Source: Soonwooa sp032062245
GTDB lineage: Bacteria; Bacteroidota; Bacteroidia; Flavobacteriales; Weeksellaceae
Reading direction: 5' to 3'
DNA length: 64,000 nt
NCBI RefSeq assembly: GCF_032062245.1
Contig: NZ_DAMBQF010000001.1
Span: 248,001 to 312,000, forward strand
Shown: one piece after another, positions 59,739-64,000 of the stretch
Position numbering within the stretch: position 1 is the stretch's first letter
Layout of the letters: each line of letters begins with the position of its first letter
The notes under the pieces: generated by a model
The model's input: only the letters and a program-made list of their open reading frames with translations
Told to the model about the DNA's origin: nothing
Database searches by the model: none
Program-made: the position numbers and the translations under genes

Positions 59739-61406
59739 ATGGTAAATTCTAGAGCAAGAGAGACCACAGAAGCGATCGAAAGATTATATGTTTCTATGAG
59801 ACACTTATTTTATAGAGGATTTTTTAAACCTTCTGGCGTTTCTGGTGAATCATTGAGAAAACTTCTTATGATTATCCAACCCGAAATCTATGGAAGCATG
59901 GGCAATCCACATAAAATAGAACTCAGCGGTCTACTTTATGTTTTGGATCGTTTGCCCGAAGGTATCGAAGAATGCGCTTTTATACATTTGACTTCTGATG
60001 AAGGATTTGAAAAAGGTAGCTTCGAGCCAATCGTTCCGAAAAAACGTCGTAGAAACTGTTACAGAATCGACGAACACCAAATGAACATTGAAGTTCTACT
60101 AGGTCGTTCCGAAATTTATGATATCCTTACCCACTTAACATTCTTATATCTAGAAGCAGACAAAATCAGAAATATTGGTTTTGATATGCAAGATGGCGGA
60201 AGACCAAGACGCGTTTGGAAAATCATCGAAGAGGTTGCTATTGGCGAGAAAAAATACAGTCGCAAAGAAAAAGAAGTTGCATTAATACATCTTTCGTCTT
60301 TATTAGGAAGAACTTTTGATGAGACTTTGGATGCTTACAACGACTTTGGTGACGATGCAAATCCTGATAGATTATTTAAGATTATTTATTGGTTAGGGCA
60401 AGTCAGTTTAGAAGATTGGAAGGAAGTTAGAAATCGTGAAATCTATTTTTCATCAATTCTTCAAGAACGTGTTGGCCATCACCTTTTCGGAGAAAGATGG
60501 GCAAACAAAATAAAGTCTGTTCTTTACGAAAACAACCTACACATGCGTCCGTTACACATCATTAGTGCTAACATGCATAGTGTGAAAAACATGTTGTATG
60601 CCAATGACGCACTTGGTAAAAAGGCGAAAAAAGAAATCGATTACAAACTTTTTGAAGAGATATCTAACAACAAAGCTTTACAAGACAAGATTCTTCATAC
60701 ATCGCAAGAGCAAGGTCTTATCTATATTAAAGACACAAGTGGAAGTAACATCGATGTACAAATAATTGATGTTTCTAAAACGAATCTTAAAAACACCGCT
60801 TTCGCAGATTCTGCACCGACAGGTGATGAAGTTATTTTGGTTTTCGATTATGCTTTTGGTGAGCAAGCTTACGAAGTTATGGACGAATTATTAAGACCAT
60901 ACGATGCAAACGGCGAAATCTACACTATGAAAGTAAAATCTATTTCAATCATGGGTAAAGCCGGAATTTTGGAAGGTAAAAAAGGGGACATTATGATTCC
61001 AACGTCTCACATTTTTGAAGGAACAGCGGACAACTATCCTTTCGTGAATGCTTTGGATTTGGAGGATTTCCAAGATGATGAATTAAAAGCTTTTGAAGGA
61101 CCAATGATTACTGTATTAGGAACATCACTTCAGAATAAAGATATTCTTTCGTATTTTATGAACACTTCTTGGAAAGCTATCGGACTAGAAATGGAAGGTG
61201 CGCATTATCAAAAAGCCATCCAAGTTGCTAGCAAAATCCGTCACCACATTAGCGAAGATCTTTTCGTTTGTTATGCTTATTACGCATCGGATAATCCGTT
61301 AGAAACTGGTAGCACATTATCTTCTGGAGGTCTTGGACTAACAGGTGTAAAACCAACTTATCTTATTACTTTAAGAATCCTTGAAAAGATTTTTGGTAAA
61401 GTATAA
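59739..61406 (+). CDS. DUF6909-type protein with nucleoside-phosphorylase-like C-terminal domain
   Basis: I recognise this 555-residue protein as the Flavobacteriia family probably catalogued as DUF6909. The N-terminal two thirds (ARETTEAIERLYVSMRHL; PEIYGSMGNPHKIELSG) are helical and have no known function. From about residue 345 (DEVILVFDYAFGEQAYE) the sequence resembles the PNP/UDP phosphorylase fold: MGKAGILEGKKGDIMIP near 408, GLEMEGAHYQKAI near 482 (compare the family's VxMEx(A/G)A) and YYASDNP near 512, where an Asp could act as the acid. Reaction and substrate are unknown. It is a single gene with promoter and terminator. Confidence 0.72.
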   Translation: MVNSRARETTEAIERLYVSMRHLFYRGFFKPSGVSGESLRKLLMIIQPEIYGSMGNPHKIELSGLLYVLDRLPEGIEECAFIHLTSDEGFEKGSFEPIVPKKRRRNCYRIDEHQMNIEVLLGRSEIYDILTHLTFLYLEADKIRNIGFDMQDGGRPRRVWKIIEEVAIGEKKYSRKEKEVALIHLSSLLGRTFDETLDAYNDFGDDANPDRLFKIIYWLGQVSLEDWKEVRNREIYFSSILQERVGHHLFGERWANKIKSVLYENNLHMRPLHIISANMHSVKNMLYANDALGKKAKKEIDYKLFEEISNNKALQDKILHTSQEQGLIYIKDTSGSNIDVQIIDVSKTNLKNTAFADSAPTGDEVILVFDYAFGEQAYEVMDELLRPYDANGEIYTMKVKSISIMGKAGILEGKKGDIMIPTSHIFEGTADNYPFVNALDLEDFQDDELKAFEGPMITVLGTSLQNKDILSYFMNTSWKAIGLEMEGAHYQKAIQVASKIRHHISEDLFVCYAYYASDNPLETGSTLSSGGLGLTGVKPTYLITLRILEKIFGKV

Positions 61407-61438
61407 GTCTAAAAATTAAACTTAAATTTTTCAATAAA

Positions 61439-61472
61439 AAAATCCCAATTCTGAGTAAGAATTGGGATTTTT
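61439..61472. terminator. Bidirectional terminator
   Basis: AAAATCCCAATTCT and AGAATTGGGATTTT pair perfectly around a short loop, with A and T runs outside. It lies between the convergent DUF6909-type gene and the outer-membrane barrel gene. Confidence 0.92.
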
Positions 61473-61492
61473 GTTTTTAAGCTTTCAGTTTC

Positions 61493-62020
61493 TTAAAGCC
61501 CTACAACAAAACCAACACTTGGCATCAAACTACTAGAAAAAATACTTTTGTTTTCATTCCAAAGGACATTGTACATTAACCCGATTTGGAAGTAAGCGCC
61601 ATTTCCGATTTGCGTCATATAACCGCCACCAAGATACAAAGCAGATTCGTCCGTACTAAATTTATAACCGTTGTCTTGTTTTATGTTGTAATTCACAAAA
61701 TATTGTTGAAATGTACTTCCTAAATAAAAGTTACGTGCAAAATAATAGTTAGCAAAAGGACCAATACCAAACATTGTCGAATTGTAATAATTGCTGGTTT
61801 GGTAAGTGAAATTCCCCATAAGTCCTGCTTCGAAATCTTCGGTTACGCGATAACCAACTCTCGGCGAAATACCAATATTAAAAGAACTATTGCTTCCAAA
61901 TCCTACACCAAGACCACCTCCATAAGTCCAACGGTTAGAACTAGCAGTTTGCGAAACGCCTATCTGCGAGAATGCAAACATATTTGCAAAGACTAAACAA
62001 AAAATAATAATTTTTCTCAT
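61493..62020 (-). CDS. Small outer-membrane beta-barrel protein
   Basis: This 175-residue protein has a signal peptide at about 1-19 (ending AFSQ) and about eight short amphipathic strands (for example GGGLGVGFGSN, GISPRVGYRV, GIGPFANYYFA, YFQIGLMYNVLW), typical of OmpA/porin-like eight-stranded barrels. The last residues (SVGFVVGL) fit a closing strand, though without a terminal Phe. No OmpA peptidoglycan domain is present. Function is unknown. It is divergent from mnmA. Confidence 0.8.
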   Translation of the reverse strand: MRKIIIFCLVFANMFAFSQIGVSQTASSNRWTYGGGLGVGFGSNSSFNIGISPRVGYRVTEDFEAGLMGNFTYQTSNYYNSTMFGIGPFANYYFARNFYLGSTFQQYFVNYNIKQDNGYKFSTDESALYLGGGYMTQIGNGAYFQIGLMYNVLWNENKSIFSSSLMPSVGFVVGL

Positions 62021-62076
62021 ATTATCGATTTTTTCAATGTGTAAAATTAAAGCTTTTTTAGCGATTATATTCGTCG

Positions 62077-62084
62077 TATTTTTG
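62077..62084 (+). promoter_or_regulatory. -7 box upstream of mnmA
   Basis: TATTTTTG matches the consensus exactly. If used for mnmA, it would give an unusually long leader of about 205 bases that includes the whole structured element at 62162-62260. The -33 region holds only a T run. Confidence 0.45.
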
Positions 62085-62161
62085 CATCGTGAAATTGGGC
62101 GCGAGCGAAGCGAGCGTCAAAGCAGTATGTTGATTGTCTTATTATTACAAAACTTCAACAT

Positions 62162-62260
62162 AGCCCCGATGGAAGCGGCATCCTTTTTTTGGTGGCTGAG
62201 CGGAGCTGAAGCGACCAAAAAAAGATATAGCGGACAGCGGGCGAGGATTTTCCTAACGAA
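62162..62260 (+). repeat. Structured intergenic element (candidate ncRNA), canonical copy 3
   Basis: AGCCCCGATGGAAGCGGCAT (62162-62181) leads to a perfect 11-base stem, CTTTTTTTGGT (62183-62193) with ACCAAAAAAAG (62214-62224). The loop GGCTGAGCGGAGCTGAAGCG follows. Then GATATAGCGGACAGCGGG completes the CCCG/CGGG base stem. It lies in the presumed leader of mnmA. The 81-codon ORF across it is not a gene. Confidence 0.75.
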
Positions 62261-62296
62261 GAGAAAATCGTCCTGCTCCTAAAATTAGAAGACATT

Positions 62297-63484
62297 ATGA
62301 AAGTAGTAGTTGGTTTGTCCGGAGGCGTAGATTCGAGCGTGACGGCGTATCTTTTGCAACAGCAAGGACATGAGGTTATCGCCCTATTTATGCGTAATTG
62401 GAATGATGCTTCGGTGACTTTGGAGGACGAATGTCCTTGGGTTGAAGATAGTAATGACGCGCTGATGGTGGCGCAAAAATTGGGAATTCCGTTTCAGGTG
62501 ATTGATATGAGCGAACTTTATAAGGAGCGCATCGTCGATTATATGTTTGATGAGTATCAGAAAGGTCGTACACCAAATCCTGACGTGCTTTGTAACCGCG
62601 AAGTAAAGTTTGACGTGTTTATGAAAACCGCAATGTCTTTGGGTGCTGACAAAGTTGCGACAGGACATTATGCACGCGTGGATTCTACAATTGATGAAAA
62701 CGGAAAAGAGGTTTTCCATCTTTTGGCGGGGAAAGATAACAACAAAGATCAGTCGTATTTCTTGTGTCAATTGAGTCAAGATCAGTTGTCGAAAGCGCTT
62801 TTCCCGATCGGTGAATTGACAAAGCCTGAAGTTAGAGAAATTGCTAAAGAAATTGGTCTGGTTACCGCTGATAAAAAGGATTCGCAAGGTCTATGTTTTA
62901 TCGGAAAGGTAAGTCTTCCGACTTTCTTGCAACAACAATTGGTTCCGAAAGAAGGCGAAATCGTGGAAATTTTTAAAGACTTTAAGGGCTTTGGAGAAGA
63001 AGCACCGAATTTTGACAACAAAGAAGAAGAATTAAAATATCTGTCTCGCAACATAAAATACGAAAAGGCAGATGGTAAAGTAATTGGCAAGCATCAAGGT
63101 GCGCAATTCTACACGACCGGACAAAGTAAAGGTCTTGGCATCGGCGGTCACAAAGAAAGTTGTTTCGTGATTTCTCGTGATATGGAGAACAATATTATCT
63201 TCGTTGGCGAAAGTCACAGTTTCCCAGGACTGCATAAAAAAGCTTTGAAAATTGACAACTCGGAAGTGCATTGGGTTCGTGAAGATCTTCGTTTGAAAGC
63301 TGGCGAAAGCATGCGCGTTTTGGCGAGATATAGATATCGTCAAGATTTGCAGGAAGCGACAATTTTTCAGTTCGAAGATGCTTTCTATGTAGAATTTGAC
63401 AAGCCTCAATCTGCAATTGCGGAAGGTCAATTTGCGGCTTGGTATTTGGACGATGAATTAATTGGAAGTGGCGTGATTTCTTAG
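62297..63484 (+). CDS. mnmA: tRNA-specific 2-thiouridylase MnmA
   Basis: MnmA puts sulfur on the wobble uridine of Lys, Glu and Gln tRNAs. The 395 residues show the ATP-PP loop VGLSGGVDSSV (about 4-14), the catalytic Cys in NPDVLCNREVKFD near 98 and the second Cys in DSQGLCFIGKVS near 198, with the C-terminal tRNA-binding beta-barrel after about 280. ATG 62297 is clear. The region upstream carries a structured repeat. A terminator lies 28 bases after the stop codon. Confidence 0.96.
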   Translation: MKVVVGLSGGVDSSVTAYLLQQQGHEVIALFMRNWNDASVTLEDECPWVEDSNDALMVAQKLGIPFQVIDMSELYKERIVDYMFDEYQKGRTPNPDVLCNREVKFDVFMKTAMSLGADKVATGHYARVDSTIDENGKEVFHLLAGKDNNKDQSYFLCQLSQDQLSKALFPIGELTKPEVREIAKEIGLVTADKKDSQGLCFIGKVSLPTFLQQQLVPKEGEIVEIFKDFKGFGEEAPNFDNKEEELKYLSRNIKYEKADGKVIGKHQGAQFYTTGQSKGLGIGGHKESCFVISRDMENNIIFVGESHSFPGLHKKALKIDNSEVHWVREDLRLKAGESMRVLARYRYRQDLQEATIFQFEDAFYVEFDKPQSAIAEGQFAAWYLDDELIGSGVIS

Positions 63485-63511
63485 GTTTAGAAATTGTTTT
63501 AAACATAAAAT

Positions 63512-63549
63512 AGAAAAAGCTTTCTCATTTTCTGAGAAAGCTTTTTTTA
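63512..63549. terminator. Bidirectional terminator after mnmA
   Basis: AAAAAGCTTTCTCA pairs with TGAGAAAGCTTTTT around TTTTC, with A and T runs outside. It serves the convergent mnmA and LytTR genes. Confidence 0.92.
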
Positions 63550-63562
63550 TTATAAATGAATT

Positions 63563-64000
63563 TTAGCTTGATAACCAATCTTTAAAATCTTTAACACGAT
63601 CGCGACTTACAGTGATTTCTTCATCTGGTTGATAATCTAATTCGACTTTGCAGGTTGGCGACGTGTGAATGTTTTTTATAAATTTAGAATGAATAACGTA
63701 TTGGCGATTAACTCGGAAAAAATCCTTTTCGTCCAAAACATTTTCTAATTCATCTAAAGTAAAATCGGTTGGAAAACTTCGTTCTGCTGTTTGTAGATAT
63801 ACGATTTTGTTTTGACTGAAAAAACAACTGATTTCGTTAGTTTGGACAATCTTGAGATTATAACCAATTTTAACCAAAACTCGAGAAAGTGTAGACTTAT
63901 ATTTCTTTAATATCTGTTTGATTTCCTGCGAATTAACAAATCCATCTTCTGGTAAAAATGACTTAAACTTTTCAATAGCTTTTGTTAAATCTTCTTCCAT
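63563..64000 (-). CDS. LytTR response regulator, C-terminal part
   Basis: This is the end of a gene that continues past the window edge. The visible 145 residues begin MEEDLTKAIEKFKSF, which looks like the helix linking a receiver domain to its output domain, so the Met is probably internal. A LytTR DNA-binding domain follows (about 45-142): IVYLQTAERSFPTDFTLDELENVL, DFFRVNRQYVIHSKFIKNI and the final ITVSRDRVKDFKDWL, all family hallmarks. A CheY-like receiver is expected upstream, and perhaps a histidine kinase gene. Confidence 0.88.
   Translation of the reverse strand: MEEDLTKAIEKFKSFLPEDGFVNSQEIKQILKKYKSTLSRVLVKIGYNLKIVQTNEISCFFSQNKIVYLQTAERSFPTDFTLDELENVLDEKDFFRVNRQYVIHSKFIKNIHTSPTCKVELDYQPDEEITVSRDRVKDFKDWLSS

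Noticed and set aside
62037..62282. 81-codon ORF upstream of mnmA
   Set aside because: It covers the structured element and its promoter region, and its composition (RERSERQSS) comes from the GC-rich repeat loop.
1..64000. tRNA, rRNA, CRISPR, prophage or insertion sequence
   Set aside because: I looked for T-arm-like TTCGA patterns, regularly spaced repeats, integrase or transposase motifs and terminal inverted repeats and found none. A short or degenerate tRNA could be missed by eye.

Overview
The window is AT-rich chromosomal DNA from a Flavobacteriia bacterium, most likely Weeksellaceae close to Chryseobacterium. The evidence is the gene content: SprE/PorW of type IX secretion, GLPGLI and DUF3078 proteins, exosortase F, DUF5687, type III glutamine synthetase and tryptophanase. 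Promoters also look Bacteroidota-type (TTTG, 18-19 bases, TAnnTTTG) and almost no gene has a Shine-Dalgarno sequence. I see no rRNA, tRNA, CRISPR array, phage or insertion sequence. Most of the window is core chromosome.

Layout. 1-5.1 kb: end of a DUF2795 gene, secA, a ROK sugar kinase and a lipoprotein MsrA. 5.2-7.2 kb: two tandem DUF3078 genes, one of them broken. 7.3-10.8 kb: rhomboid protease, dprA, gdhA. 10.9-16.8 kb: cupin/JmjC-like protein, an outer-membrane barrel with its GLPGLI partner, KdsC-like phosphatase and Maf. 16.9-24.6 kb: sprE, tryptophanase, DUF502, miaE, DUF4846 lipoprotein, a small membrane protein and an acyltransferase. 24.7-30.5 kb: mutL, second rhomboid, EEP-fold hydrolase, a charged lipoprotein, a secreted unknown and prfA. 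30.5-36.7 kb: a repeat-rich stretch with a DUF4260 relic, HutD-like protein and two unrelated fumarases around a Rossmann protein. 36.7-42.4 kb: paired M16 peptidases, one active and one without its zinc motif, then an ABC ATPase with a DUF5687 permease. 42.6-48 kb: dnaB, rnhA, nitroreductase, nadB-nadC. 48-56.2 kb: TonB-dependent receptor, 4-TM protein, asd, cation exporter, the exosortase F pair, a sugar-kinase-like phosphotransferase and an NlpC/P60 lipoprotein. 56.5-64 kb: frameshifted GNAT, glutamine synthetase III, a DUF6909-type protein, an outer-membrane barrel, mnmA and the end of a LytTR regulator.

How genes fit together. nadB and nadC supply two steps of de novo NAD synthesis. gdhA and glutamine synthetase III are the two ammonium-assimilating enzymes, but they are far apart. 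XrtF and its partner form a membrane sorting system. SprE belongs to the type IX secretion machinery.

The least explained material is intergenic. A structured element recurs five times, with stems that covary between copies. REP-like palindromes occur at 32.0 and 36.3 kb. A shared AACTGTAACAA motif, with a second conserved element 16-17 bases downstream, precedes three envelope-related operons and looks like an alternative sigma-factor promoter. Four genes have their -7 box only 4-5 bases before the start codon, which predicts nearly leaderless messages. Two genes are broken, each with a one-base change in a short A tract.
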